DNA of 64,000 nt, taken from contig LR746273.1 in NCBI GenBank assembly GCA_902729315.2, forward strand, positions 1,431,001-1,495,000, given 5' to 3'. The position numbers were made by a program, and so were the translations under genes. The stretch comes from Spirodela intermedia. Its lineage: Eukaryota; Streptophyta; Magnoliopsida; Alismatales; Araceae. Within the stretch, counting starts at the first letter, position 1. Every line of letters begins with the position of its first letter. The notes under the pieces were generated by a model. The model made no database searches, was not told the origin of the DNA, and was given only the letters and a program-made list of their open reading frames with translations. Shown one piece after another: positions 48,559 through 62,335 of this stretch.

Positions 48559-51500
48559 AGCATGTACCTGAAGAGTTGTTCTGTATGCCTTCCACAGCCG
48601 GATATCGTGGCGGAAGAGGTCGAACAGCACCTACAGTTAGCCATAATCGACCCATGTGAATCTCACGAACGATCGAAGGTACGTTGTATGGTTGTGTAAC
48701 GTTACGCAGTAGAAATTTATTTATGATAATTTCAACTTTCGGCGAGTTTGAGAGAGTAAGATTACCTCCGTGCGCCTCAAAAGGGTAGCTAGGACGACGA
48801 TCCATTCCTTGAATTTAACCGAGCACATGTGGGCCAGAAGGAATTCCGCATCCAATCGGCTCTGGAGAGAACCCATCTGGAGCTGGTACACAGAGAGAAA
48901 GAGGGATTAGATAGATCATGGTTACCCGATTAGGCAATATAAATATGGGTCAATGAGAAACATGATCGAGCATGTTAAACACGCATTCCCCTTGCGATTT
49001 CATCGTCCCCAGAAGTCAGATTACTAAAAACGCATGCTCTTTGTGTAATTATTTTGGTCAACGTTTGTACGTCCAATCAATTGCAGGTGATTGACAAGTC
49101 ACGAGAGAAGAAAAAGACAGGCTTAGATTCATATTTTCCTACCTTCTGTCCTATCAGTTCGAGCCCTGAAGCGAAATTCTCCAGACGGGCAGATCCCAGT
49201 CTCTCTCTTTGGAGATATTCCTGCAATAAGTGGGGATGGAAATTAGTCTCTCTGATTTAAACGGAAATAAAAAAAGAAGAAAATAATTACACAACTCACC
49301 ACAAGGTCAAACTGTGTTCCTTTGACAAATGCAACCAACTTAGAGAGCTCCTTCTCGGACATAAGGTAGCCAGCGTGGTTTTCCAGGATGTTCTTGACTG
49401 AAGCAATATGTGGGCTCATCTCCTTAACAGATGCACTGATTCACACAGAAAAAAGAAGAAAACAGTATGAACACAATGACTGAAAAAAAAGAAGACGAAG
49501 AAGAAGAAGATGGGACGTGCGTGTGATGCAAGAATTTCACAAGTTTCTAGGATAAATTGCCACAAAAAAGACAATCGAGGGATATTTCTGCAATGTACCT
49601 CTTACTGTCGGATGGCTGCTTCCTGTGGGAGGGGAAGAGGAAAAACCCCAGGAATCTGGGAGACAGCTTATCGGACTCAGGGGTGGCGTTGTCGTAATCT
49701 CTCCCCGATCGTAGTAGGAACCTTACCTGAGAAACAAACGAGCACAGTCATCTGATTGAGATCGATGGCGACGCAACTGCAGAATTAGGCAGACTCATGG
49801 CAAAGCGTACCAGCTCTCCTGCAAGTTCGTACAATGACTCAGCCAGTGTTGCCTGCAGAAGAGAAAATCGCATCGTTGATAATAAAAAAAAATTAAAAAA
49901 CGGCCAATGGACATTTTTCCTAATAATGACCGGTTCTTACCTGTAGCAAACGCATAGCACAGTACTGACTCACGGCAGGGCCTTCAAGCTTTGCAATTAC
50001 CTGCGTTTTTTCAAAACATAATTTTAGGTTTTAGTTCCTTTCATCACTGGAAAAATTCCAGAAATCCATTTTTGCCTCCCTAAACTATGGAATCTACACC
50101 GTTCCTCTCTAAGTTGTATTTGAGCTAATTCCTTGGCACGAGTATCACATCTTGCGAAAACGTGATACAGATCACACATCGTATGGTTTTATTTCTGGGT
50201 ATAAGCCTAAAGGATCTCTAGTGTGTCGCTGAAACCATACCAGTATATAGCAGGCAGCAGTTCTGTACCATCTTCGTTGGAAACATTCTTCAAACAACCT
50301 GAAAGAAGAGCAATTATTGCATTTTGAGGAAAAAATAATTGAACAAACATAGGAGGAAGAAAAAAATTCATAAATATTGGAAAAAAGAAAGTAGAGTGAT
50401 GCATCCCATGGAAAGTAGATGGTGGATCTTATACAGAAGAGATTTGGGGGTAAATTTATGAGCCGCATGTTCATTCAACAGGTACCAAGTTCTCTCATTT
50501 AAAACGTCCATAATCCAATGACAATGATACACAGCTGTTTAAGAAATTAAGAAATAGCATCATAAACAGGAGCAATACAATATAACGAAAATCAGATCTA
50601 GCCCCTGCAGAACAAAATCCTAGTCATAGACATACAAAGCTGAACAAAAGTATGGGTCATGCACAGCTTATAAGTTCATGCACAGGTTTCTTTTCCTCAT
50701 TAGGAGGGTACACCTAAGGGGCTATTGAGAATTAGCAAAGGTTATGGATGGTTCATGCTACATTTTTTCAGTTCAGGCTAAAACTTCCGGCTGAGTGTAC
50801 AACATTCATTGTACATAGGTGAGAATCTCAGAGAGACCGTGAAAAACATGATTGAGTTTATGATGACAGAGGTCAAACATACCACCCAGAAAGTCAAGAG
50901 GCCGCCCTATTTATTCAACAGAGTATATTTCAATATTTCAAACCGTAAGAACTGGATTCGTAATTAAAATTTAAAGCTCTACCACTGAGGTTTACAACGA
51001 TTCTGTGAAACATACTCTGTTGATCTTCCAGCAGCGGAGAACAAATCGGCCCAGTGTCTCCCATCTGTTTTCCTGGCAACACTGACAACCACGTCCAGAT
51101 ATTCCGGAAAATTTTGGATCAAGTTACAGGTCTTCTCCAAAAGGGTGTGCTTTGAGGGCCTTAGAGATGCAGATAACTGGTTCTTACTTTGAGGGCCTTA
51201 GAGATGCAGATAACTGGTTCTTACTCGCGCTTTGGCTGTAAATAATGATGAGTCACAGTTACATAATGATTTTCATAAAAAAAAATACAAGATGAAACCA
51301 GTCAGTAGATAAACAAGATTACTTTACAAGCATTTCAAAGGGAAAAATCAAAAGAACCTATAAGAGACGAGAGCAAATGCATAGGCATGGATGGCTCATG
51401 GGGTTGGACAGTTGTGATTCCGTATTAACCCGAGGCGTCCCAAATCATGGATTTTTGAATTCCCCCAGGTGCCGCTCACAACTGATGCATATCCTTTCCC

Positions 51501-54500
51501 TCTCCCTGTTCCACAAGAGGCCCAAGATGTGGTAGAGAGTGAAGGAGAATGAACTGAGGAATGGGGTGTCCAACTTCAATCAGAGCTCTCGAAGAGCAAG
51601 TTCCAGGGACAAGGCTGAATAATTTAACAGATGAGGGCGGGAGTTGTGAGAAAAATAACGCTGGCCAATAGTACGACCCTCTTTTACTTCAGGCTACGGC
51701 TCTACGCGTCAATATTGAATGTTTTTAGATCGTCAAGGCAATACAATCCAGTAGAGAGAAGTTGAAAGTTGATTTCATGACTGGATTATGCCCAGATGCC
51801 AATCATTTCAGCTAGTACGAAGGTAGAACCCAACCTAGGCTTGATGCTTCCTCCACGACTAGCATGCTTTTTTCCCTGCTCATGCGTTAGCAAATCGTGG
51901 CTCACTTGGCTTTTCCTCAGTCATTGCAACATAAAAGCAGAACTGATTAGCAAAGCTGTTGCTTTGAACTCGGTAAAGGCCTCCCCTATGCTCCATAACT
52001 TGAGTGCTATCACCTGAGGTTCGTTCATCCAGTTCACCGAGATTGATTGCAAGCATTCTTCTTTCCCATTTCTCGATTTGCGTGCATCATGCCTGTCCAG
52101 GGCCATGCTGCGTTTCATCGATTGAAACCAAAGAGACAGAATCCTCCTTTTCCACCCCCTCTTGTGATTCTATTGGATTATTGAATGCATTTAGTTGAGC
52201 ATTATTGTGAGTATATGCCAGTCAGGGGTCTTGTTTCATAATAGATGGAAGTAGAAGCTATTAGGAGGGCATTTAGTTAACAATTTGGGCCAAATCATGC
52301 AAAAAAAATGTGCAAAGTATGGTCTGTCTATAGAATTCCCAGAATGAGTTTTTGGGCGCTAAAAGCTATACAAAACATAAAATAAAATAAAACATATATA
52401 GCACAAGAAAACTAAAGCTACCCATCTCCGACAAAGTGTAAAAGGTCATTCAATCACAAACCTCCCTCTGGAGCATTTCCAGTGTTCAATCCTAAACATT
52501 CTGCAAGGAATGTTAACAGCAACAAACACCACACCTTAGAATCCTCTAAAGATGAGACGACCTAATCTAATCCAAAGCCCAAAAGACAAGAGATCAGCTT
52601 CAGGTTGATTATTCAGAAATAAATATGGATTGGCTGATCCCTGTTGATAATCGGCTGGTCACTGGATCAGTCATATTTCATCAATTGATAATAGATCAGT
52701 CAACCTACTAAAAATGCTTTGTGAACTGACAGATTAAGTACTAATGCACCAGTGGTTACGCCTCCTACTCTGGAACCCGGAATAAAATTCCACAAGCAGG
52801 ACACAAAGCTGTCTACCCTTCACAACTGAGATTTGACGAGGAAAGATTTCAAAATGCCAGAAGATTTAATGCCTACTCCCCAAGCAACATTCACCAACTC
52901 TCCAGTCTACTTTCTTTCAAATAGGCGGTTGCAAGAGGGAACCAAAGATAGGGAAACTGTGCATGGTACCTTTGGAATAATGGCCCCTTTCACGCACACA
53001 TCTTGTTTGGAAATTTCACAAGCACGATATGCAGAAAATTTAAATGCATGATAGCTAAATAATTGTTCTTCCTTTCAGTAAATGTTTGTTTTGCAGACAG
53101 TCATCATAATGAATTTCTGCTCCAAGTATTATTAATATTGTCCTGAAAGCATAAGAAAACAAATATTTGACGTCTAATTGAATTTCAATCGCGATGACCT
53201 TTTTTTTTTGGAAAGTGGATAGTATATAATCATGATGCGATTGAATTATATCATACCTTGATATTTCAGCATCGAACACTGTGAAAAGTAGCCACTCCAA
53301 ACAATGAGAGAAATGAGGCTTTTCAGCAGATAAGCATGCCAACCGTAAAGCTTCCTCAAACTTGTCTCTCTACGAATCAAAACGACAAGAATTTATCACT
53401 TGTTAAGAGACATGGGTTATGTGTAGTTGCAAGCAACCCAAAATATCCAAACAATGATCCTAGCAAGAGAGAGAGATTTCACTTATGCGTTATTACAAGT
53501 CTCAACAAGTTAAAAATTGCGCAAAGAGTCATCCCAAAGAGATTCTCAAAAAGCTCCTTAATTTATATCAGTAGGCAATAAAGCCCATAGCGCCAACACA
53601 AACCTTTAACGTTTCCAATGAAACAGAGAATATCTAACAAGTCACATATATATCCCCATCCTCTTTCTTTTTGTTCCACTCTGCTTCTTTTACACAATAG
53701 ACGGGTGATGGCCTCCCTGATGTACTACCTCATGGGGATGAGGGATGATGAAATTGAGATACTATTATAAAGAAAACCAAAATTATATAGACTTCATGGG
53801 GGAGTCCTCAGGATATATATATGCTTCTATGTACATTATGTCGGTTTGCAATAACATAAGACCGGAAGAATGCACATCATAGAGAGAATAATGAAGACGA
53901 GGCAGTGATGATGGTAGTCATCATAATAGCATGATGCTCTGACTGGTGCCAGTCATTATGGTGGTGGTGGGGTCGTAGATAGTTCATCCTGAACATGTTG
54001 GAATTCGTCGAAATGAACTGGTGATAAATCCCGCATTCATGAAAAATAAATACCTTAAAATGACTGTGAAAAAACAGTATCTTAAAAGCAATACCTCGAT
54101 CTCAACAGATTTCTATCTCAATTGGAATCATCAGGTTTATTATGTTTTTGGGAAGGCATTCGTCTCAGCATGAGTTCTAACCGAAAAACGAAACAAATGC
54201 TACAAGATATCTTTTCCCCTTCTAGTAAGCAACCACATCATAACATCCCATCCATCGACCTAACTCTTATTATTTGAGGTTAACGTTAATCCATTCTAGC
54301 CATAATATACTATGAACATTCGTTTACATTATCCTAAGCAAATACATGGAATAGCCTCTTTATAAGAATGTATCAGACTTCAGCTATGACATTTCAGTAA
54401 CTCAACAACTTCAAAGAAATGATATTAGGAAAGCTGGCATACAGGGACGTCTAAAAGGTTTATCCTTAAAATGAGTATCGAAGACTGACGTCCATCTTTT

Positions 54501-57500
54501 CATCAAAACTTCACTAAGAAATAATATATGGTAATATTAGCTCATTTCCCGTACCCATATCAGGGCTTCAAGCCATTTACGATACATAATAGCAGAGAGG
54601 TAGCCCGGCTAGTTCTTCAACTGACAAATCCCAGAACTTCTGATCAAATGGACATCGAATGCAATCAATAAGTCTAAGACAGGATCATGAAGTCATACCT
54701 GAAGAAGATGACGCAGCAGACAATGCAATATTGTCTGAGCTTGAGGAAGGGGCTCAAAGTATGGAAATTCTGTACAGCTTGAGAACGATGTTCTCTGTGA
54801 GACACCAACAATAACCCCAGCATTTGGAAGGAGCCCCGAAGGATAAACTTCACGATCAAATTCAAGCTCAGGATCCAACTGCAGAGATAACACAACCTCA
54901 ACGCATTCAAAACATATTTAATTCCAACAGAAAAAGCAACGTAATGGTTTCATGGCAAATGGACAGCAAACCGATGGGCACAGTAGTTTAAAATGTTAAA
55001 ATGAGAACCACACGTCAAAAGCATGAAATCCAGCAGCAATCTAAAGGTGACTGCGGCATTATCTCACCCCTTTTCTCTGCCCGTACACCTCTATGCGCAT
55101 ATCTTCAGATAACAAGATGCCAATCCAATTTACGGGTAAAAACCAGTTTCGTTGACTCACTCTTTGGTTTCCCCAACAGATCCCACCTGACGAGATGGAA
55201 GAGAGTAAGAACATGCATTTTTTTCCTCATGCGAGCTAGCCCCTTTTTCCCTACTGACCTTCTGGCCCCTTTTCTGGATCTTGCACTACCACAATCCTCT
55301 CAACCAAGATTCTCAACGCCCATCTCCATAACACTTATTTGACACTGGAGCAAAGGAGTCTTTCAAGTTGCACACAAGATCCTTGGAAAAATCTTGCTTC
55401 ATTCTATAAGGAGTTACAATTTGTGTTTGCTTGTTCCTACTTCAATTCTAACACTCCGAGAATGGCCGCTCAAGATGATGCTATAATTCCATAGAGAAGA
55501 GATGCTCAGGGGAACTTGAAAATAGACCACAAAACTACAACTTGCACTTTGTTCCTGATTAACATTATTTTTCCTGTCCTGTGTCGATTGCTTAAAACTG
55601 TGCTAATTTCGTTTGCTGGACCTCTCCTCCTGCCTCCTATGCATGTCGACATACATCCTCACCAATTACCGCTACCTTTGAAAAGAGATTTAACTGCAAA
55701 TAGTTTCACCAGGTTCCCATCTTCAATTCTTAAGCTGAGCTTTAAACTAAATATTTCATACTACTGATCTATATTCTCAAAAAGTTATTCTGTAGAATTC
55801 ATAGAGCATCATTTACATTTCTGAAACCTTATTTCAACTGCTCCCGGTTTGTATGGATAACGAGTATTATTTTTATTTTTTCCGCAAAGGAATAGACAGA
55901 CACAAAAACCTTACTGAAATCCAATCTCCGAACCATTCCCTGGTTTGAAATCTGGAAACGATAATACAAGGATTTCTTTTCCAGTTGATTATTTCCAAAT
56001 GGCCTAGACGCCATTTTTCTTGGACTGAAAAGTTCCCCACATCATGTTTTTCTTCTAGTCTTCATAATCGGAACCGGCCAATCTCAATCAGAAGCAGCTT
56101 TACCCGACCTGATGCGAGAGGGATTCCACTCCCTAGTTGAAAGACAAAATGTGATGGTCTGTTCCTACCTGCACCAATAATGGTTAAGGTATAGCATTTC
56201 CTCAAGATATGACAGCATTTGGAATCACCTGAAACACTATTCAATCTCCATCACGTTATTGATGCCGGCACATCCCTGAAATAGATTTCTTTTCTTAGCT
56301 GCATCCCCTCTCACACGATTATTCATCTATTTTATTACAGATAATAGACCAATTGTAACACGGCTCAGGATCAGGTCAAGTAGATAATTAACCCCTCCGG
56401 TTTTAATGGTTCACTCTCTGTGCCTCCATCTGTTTATCCAACTCTTAGTAGATCCACTTCGTCTTCTGGTGACGTCACCAATTCCAGCTACTAGATCTAC
56501 GTCTACATTTCAACATCATTCGTCCATCCCTACTCCGTTTGAACATCTTCAACCACGTCGCAGCCAAACTGCACTTTGGGCAATTGAACAGATAGCCAAT
56601 CAACTACATGGTTTGTGCTCCAAAATATAGGATAGTCCGAGAGATAAAAATTCAATGGCATGAACATTGAAAGATGCAACATATGCCACCAATCCATCTG
56701 ATTCAATTAAATCCCAACCCCACGTTAAAACGTATATATCATCAACTGCTTTTGTACCCTTTAGCTTAATATATGGAACAATAATATTTCATCAACTGAT
56801 AGAAGAGAGTAATTCCTGGCGCATCTTTTAGAATCATTCCAGAATCAAAACCGAAAGGAAAATCATAAGATGCTTCATAAACCCAACTCACACAACAAAT
56901 CTGACCTGTAAGAAATCTTCCTGCTTAAAAGGATCAGCTCCAGGAGAAGGATACCACACCTGCATGATCACCACAAAACTATAATAAAAGTCGAACGTAA
57001 AAACAGACACTTTTCCAAATCCAAAGACTACCTATTGATAAATGATGGATGTATTTTAGTTCCTAAAAGAATCCTTACCTGCATACCCCGACAACCATAA
57101 TCTAGCCAAGAAACTTCCTCAATAAGATTTGTCTTCTCATCTGATTGCCCACAGGTCACCCAGAACAGTTCAACGAAATCTGCTAGTCCTCGTTCGTGTC
57201 CATCATCCAAGTCAAGCAATGAAAGTTCTCCATTTGAACGTAATATTAAACATCTGACATAAATATGAAGTCAGTTTGCTGTCACAACGAGCTTAAAGCT
57301 GCATGAAAAATTCAGAGGGACAAAGATACCTAGAAGGCTGCCTGAGCAAAAAGTCTGACGATTGGAAACTTCCCTTTTTCGAGATCTCTTCTTTTGGAGT
57401 AATATCAGGGATGAAACGCATTGCTGCAGGATGACTCTTTGCAGTCATGATTGAAAGCTCACGTACTGTAGAAAGCTGTTTGTCATTTGAGTACTTAAAA

Positions 57501-60500
57501 AGGGCGCATACAAAACCTATTGCTCTCAAACTGAAAGACAGCATTTAAAAGTATGAATTCAACAAGAAACATGGCAAGACTTTTAACATGATATACGATG
57601 ATTAATCCACTTTATTTCAATAGTTAATGTACATACAGTAAAATTCACTCTAAAAAATAAAAACATTCATAATGAAAAAAGGAATGAACCGAAAAAGGTC
57701 ATATGGCTCTTGTCCAAAAGGGATCCCTCAGGGCAGTCCGTTGTCTCCCGTCTTAATGAACATCTTTCTTCACCAACTTGATGTGAAGATGCAAGATTTT
57801 GTGAGTAAAGAAGCGGGAATTAGGTATGTGCACTACGCTGACGACATAGCTTTTGCTATTAAGGAAGGAGCCAACTCAGAAATGGTAAGAAAACATGTGT
57901 ATCCGATGTTCATCAAAAGTTAGTCTATCAGAGATTTTCCGTTTACCTGTAAAACTGGAGTACTTGAAGGTGACAGTTCTCCAAACACTTTGGCTTGGAA
58001 AATATGGATGTCAAATGGGCGATAAGTCACAAGAAGGTAATCCTCAAAAACATCCATGACCATCGGCTTGCCAACCAGCAGTTTCCGAAAAAGTAAGGAG
58101 CTTTGATCAAGATGATATCTTGGGAAGAATAGTAACTCATACCTGTTTCAGGAAAGCCTTAAATTTGATCACATAAATCTCCACAAAGTTCAGCACAAGT
58201 TAAAAGCCAGTAAAATACTTTAGAACCCTATGCTTGGTTCGAAACATATAATGCTTTTCTACATCATCCTACACTCAAAGTTAGAAATATTTGATAGAAA
58301 ATGACCGGGCAAAATAACCCAAACAACCAATCAAGAGAAGAAAAGGGACGTAGAGACCATCAACAGCATTGGGCGGGGGCGGCGTTTACACTATTTGTTG
58401 AAGAAAAAACATTTATTGAGGTCCAGCAATAGAGGAGGGAAGACACGACTTAAACTGCGACCAACCTGGGAGATCCAAAGAGAATCACTCTTTTTTTTAA
58501 TAATCTTAATCGAGGCCTTAATATTCTTGGATAACAGATATACCTTTAAGACTTGTCAACTTTCGGTACCCTCATAATGTAATTTCAGTAAATGCTAATA
58601 GATAAAATAGGAACTTCTTCCACATTTTGACGTATCGGTGGTTTTTCTACCTTGAAGAAAGCAGGAAGGAACAAATAGGAAATCACGGTAAACCAGAGAT
58701 ATAAATGGTGAGTAGAAAAATACTGAGATTGACACAAATAACACAATCTGCAAGGGAAATTTTCTTACGAATTCGATGATTCAATATAGTTGCAGACGAC
58801 AACAATTTTTCCCAACCACAGCAGGCCTTTGCATGCAATTTGCTGTTCTTGTGTAACGTCTCCAAACACCCGCCATTTTTTAGAGTGCAAATCGTACAGG
58901 ATTAGTCCACGAACACCTGCAATTGCCAAGTAGGTCCCATCTCTGCTTGCGACTACATGTAATATTGGCCAATTTTGTGAAATATAGGATACCTGTAACA
59001 TAAAGATTGATGTACGAGTAATAAACCGAGCACAACACTTAAAAACATGAGGACCAAATGTAATAGCAAATAGATGTCTTACCGGAAGATTAAGGTGTAA
59101 AAATTTCAGATCATCTGATTCATCAGACTGCACAACTAGAATTCTATCTTCACCATAAATTACTTGACGAACATAGGTTGCACCAGACAGACCCCTGCTA
59201 ACACAGCACTTGCCGAAAGAAAATGAAAGAATCCTTTCACAGGAACTCTCCTCAACAGCATAGAGTCTGTATCCATATTCGTCCCATTGTACTAATGATG
59301 TACCAGCAAGAAGAGGCTCACATTTCAGATCATGGTTAGGTTTCACCACAGGTGAGGAAATGGAACTCATTCCAATCTGACGAATCGTACACATTAAGCG
59401 ACAACCAGAAATAGACCACACAGCAAGTCCTCTACATTTCCATCCCACTGCAAAAGCATAATTGTCAGGTGTCCAGGCAATACAACTAACTGGACCAGTA
59501 TCCTCCACTGAGTACCTGAATTCAGTATCAAAAAATCAATAAACACTTTATAATCCATTCAATAAACAAAGAAACAAATAGGCAGAGAAGAACCAGTGAT
59601 AGCAAAAAATAACCAAAGTCAAGCTATTTAAGTTAAACAAAAAGCAATGCATGTGTCGACACATCTTAGCCTACTAAATTCGAGGTTAGATAATTTTATT
59701 TTTTCAGCAAATAATATCTTCAAATGAGATATACACCTGCTTTACTTCTTCAGTTCATTCCAAGAGACAAACTTGTGAGGCATACTACCTTGGCAGGCAA
59801 AAACACCGGCTGGTGCCAATAGAAATGAAGTGGTAGATGCGTTCTCAATCCAACTTCTTGGTGGAAAAAGTCAGAACTGACTTGACCACTTGCAGGGAAC
59901 ATATTAGCATTCGGAAATATGCTTAACATAGGTGAGGATAGAAAGCAAAACAACCTATCAGGAGATAGGACTAGGAAAGGACCACAAGTCTTTCTAGAGA
60001 CCTAAATAGAAAATTTATTTTCTTCACCATTTCACACTTCCTAAGCTTTGATAGAGTGAAACAATTTAGCTAGACAGACAAATATTAACTCAAGTAAATC
60101 ACTACGATAACATCTAATGTCATAAACGATAAAACCCTCGATAAGATATGGACCTACGACTAGGACGTTAAGTGGTGATGGCTTGAAAGGATGCCAACCT
60201 AAGATCTGCACAAATTAATGCACCATCAAAAACATGACGTTAGACCAAAATTTCAAACTCCATCATAGAGAAGTAAATCACTATGGCCACCCTTGTGACT
60301 TTGATTAATGAAAGATTGACAGACAACTGCTAAATTATGCAAACCACCAAAGCAAACCACCAGACAAAATTAAGTTCCATCAAGGAGTGGGGAATTCCTG
60401 TAATGTAGTCTATCCCATTTCTTCGCATTGGGGTAAAGTTTTCAATTACAAGTGTAATCATATGAGTTCCCTCAAGTCCTCGGGGTTTCAGGACCAACTT

Positions 60501-62335
60501 TGAGCATAAAGAAACCCTTAAGTCGTCATCCATTGCTGAGATAAATAGATTCTAAAAAGGAATTACATTCCCCAGACAATGTGTTATAACCATTATTACG
60601 TTTCGAATACATTTTTCTATCGCAGCTCAATGGTAATCACTACTGATGACAAAGAAGAAAACATGTACTAAAGAGCAAAATCAACAAGCCAATTGGTCTT
60701 CAACAGATTTCGTGGGTCTCACCCCCAGTCATATAAAGACAATGTTCGAAGGTGAGAAGCACTCTCTGATAAGTCATAGAGTTCCACAACTCCTCTTCTA
60801 CAACCAACAGCCAGAACCTGTTGCTCGGATGCTATGGAGACACACACAGCGTCATCAATGGTCACCCATCTTTCAACTTTTATTGAGTCAGGCTGCTTCA
60901 TTCCCTTTTTACTGACAGTGCACAGTGCAATATGACCATCAGAATGTAAAACACTAAGCAATCGCAATGGAAGTGACAGATCAATCTGGATAATGGCACT
61001 TCTGACGTGGTCATGGCCATCCACAGGCCCACCCGAATCTCTTCCAGAAAAATGTGCAGCGTCTGCAGAGTTTGGGAGATCACGATCTTCATAAGTGGCT
61101 TGAGGATAGCGACCAACTTCAAAGCTCTCACTGAACTGCATTAAATAACATAAAAATGAGAGAAATATCATTGCAAGCACGCCTCTAAAAGAGTTTCATG
61201 AGAAGACATTTCTAACAATGAAAATGGAAAACGAAATCACACATCCTTTTCTCATATTCTACAGTACCTCTCCTTTCCATGAGACAAGATTTAGAGATCC
61301 ATTAGCAAGACCAAAAATTACGTTTTTGCTGTCACATGCAAAATTGCTCCTGAAGACAATAACACATGGAAGAGAATTATTTCAATGTTTAGAGAGAAGA
61401 ATTGTATTCACACTATTCAAATTAGAATCCAGAAACTCCTAGGAAGAGAAAGGGAGACAGCCCAAGAGGAAGGAGAGAGGGTGTGTGAGTTCCTACGTCA
61501 CCCTATTCCCGTCAGAAAAAGGTGTCCTCTCGCTGTGAACAAGAGCTATGCTAGCAAGGGACAGGCCACTGAGTTGTTTCCCTCCAAACAGCAGCTTCTT
61601 TCCAGAGAGCCGAACTTTATATATGTGGAGATACTCCAGAGAAGTCTGCAAGTGCATGGATAGAATGTGAGAATCCGATTTTACAAACGGGCATAAGAGA
61701 TCTTGCATTCATAGCATACACATAATGGAGTTGATTTAAGTCCAACAAGAGGACCGAGCAGTATTACAGAAAAGAAAGAAGTGACGGATTCTGTGTAAGC
61801 CACTAGAATGTAAGGAGGGTTGAGGTTTGGACAGTGAACACGCAGCCAAATCCGAGGCAGAGTTGGCGTCCACTTACAAAGACACAAACAGTTTTAGTGT
61901 CAGAGCTCCATATGGCGTGCTGATTCTCCCCCTCCCCCTTGATGGAATCCGCATTCCTTGTGTACATTCCAAGTCTAACCCTGTGCTGCCGTATCATCCG
62001 CGTGAAAATCAGATCCAAAAAGTTCCCAGAGTCATTGAAAGGAATTGCAAATGTACTCAATGGAAGTGGCATCCGCGGAATCCACGACACCAATTAATCG
62101 CTCAGTAGTCTCTAGTGTCCAGGAGCACGACATAGGTGCTCAAGGACTTGTTCAAGTACATGCATACCTGGGAAGAACTCCAAAGCTCCAGATGCCCGGG
62201 AGTAACGACGAGCAGGATGTGGCCGGCCACCTTTATGTACACCACTCCGGCAAAGGAGAGGGAGGAAGACGAAGAGAAGGCATCCTGAGATTCCAACAAT
62301 GGAATTGCCTGCGGCCATCCATACGCAATATACAT
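48409..62335 (-). CDS. RIC1: RIC1, guanine-nucleotide exchange factor subunit for Rab6/Ypt6-type GTPase (frame broken in exon 14)
   Basis: Twenty-three exons, 5' to 3': 62335-62168, 61985-61878, 61645-61497, 61349-61268, 61135-60723, 59515-59083, 58992-58769, 58142-57947, 57475-57330, 57253-57079, 56959-56906, 54878-54699, 53369-53257, 51235-51016, 50298-50241, 50000-49941, 49852-49811, 49726-49599, 49435-49300, 49220-49143, 48882-48766, 48630-48568, 48495-48409. RIC1 works with RGP1 at the Golgi as exchange factor for Rab6-type GTPases. Landmarks are the start MYIAYGWPQAIPLL, beta-propeller stretches (HLELWSSSQ, CIAWTPDNYAFAVGW, LHVVASRDGTYLAIAG, WRVFGDVTQEQ) and the C-terminal RIC1 domain (WADLFSAAG, CFQRRWYRTAACYIL, SQYCAMRLLQ, FKEWIVVLATLL). 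A 37-bp tandem duplication in exon 14 shifts the frame and gives a TAA near codon 831. Without it the model closes at about 1130 residues, the normal length. All other joins are in frame. Confidence 0.9.
51151..51224 (-). repeat. Perfect 37-bp tandem duplication in RIC1 exon 14
   Basis: Bases 51151-51187 and 51188-51224 are identical. 37 is not a multiple of three, so the second copy shifts the frame and TAA appears at 51184-51186. With one copy removed the exon keeps the phase required by exons 13 and 15. An AG inside the copy nearer exon 15 (intron end at 51160) would also restore the phase if used as acceptor, dropping about 13 codons. Confidence 0.92.
51236..53256. other. Large RIC1 intron 13
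   Basis: A 2.0-kb intron with no recognisable coding sequence or repeat. 51370-52200 has a more balanced base composition than the rest, but nothing there could be matched. Confidence 0.45.
54879..56905. other. Large RIC1 intron 11
   Basis: A 2.0-kb intron; short open frames on both strands look random. Nothing assigned. Confidence 0.45.
57672..57923 (+). pseudogene. Group II intron-type reverse transcriptase fragment
   Basis: An open frame of 83 codons on the + strand contains KGIPQGSPLSPVLMNIFLHQ followed by RYVHYADDIAFAI. These are the PQGxxxSPxLxNIxL and YADD motifs of the RT palm in group II intron and related organellar maturase-type proteins, not of LINEs or LTR elements. The YADD aspartates are intact. 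Fingers, thumb and maturase regions are absent, so it is a fragment. It lies antisense in the 471-base RIC1 intron between exons 8 and 9. An organellar (mitochondrial) origin is the likeliest source, but this is inference. Confidence 0.75.

Noticed and set aside
51160-51224. New 65-base intron created by the 37-bp duplication in RIC1
   Set aside because: Splicing GTAAG at 51224 to the AG ending at 51160 leaves the exon out of phase, so it would not rescue the protein.
51921-52118. 65-codon open frame on the minus strand in RIC1 intron 13
   Set aside because: Looked protein-like but matches no family I know and lies in an intron of an otherwise well-defined gene; an organellar origin was considered but not supported.
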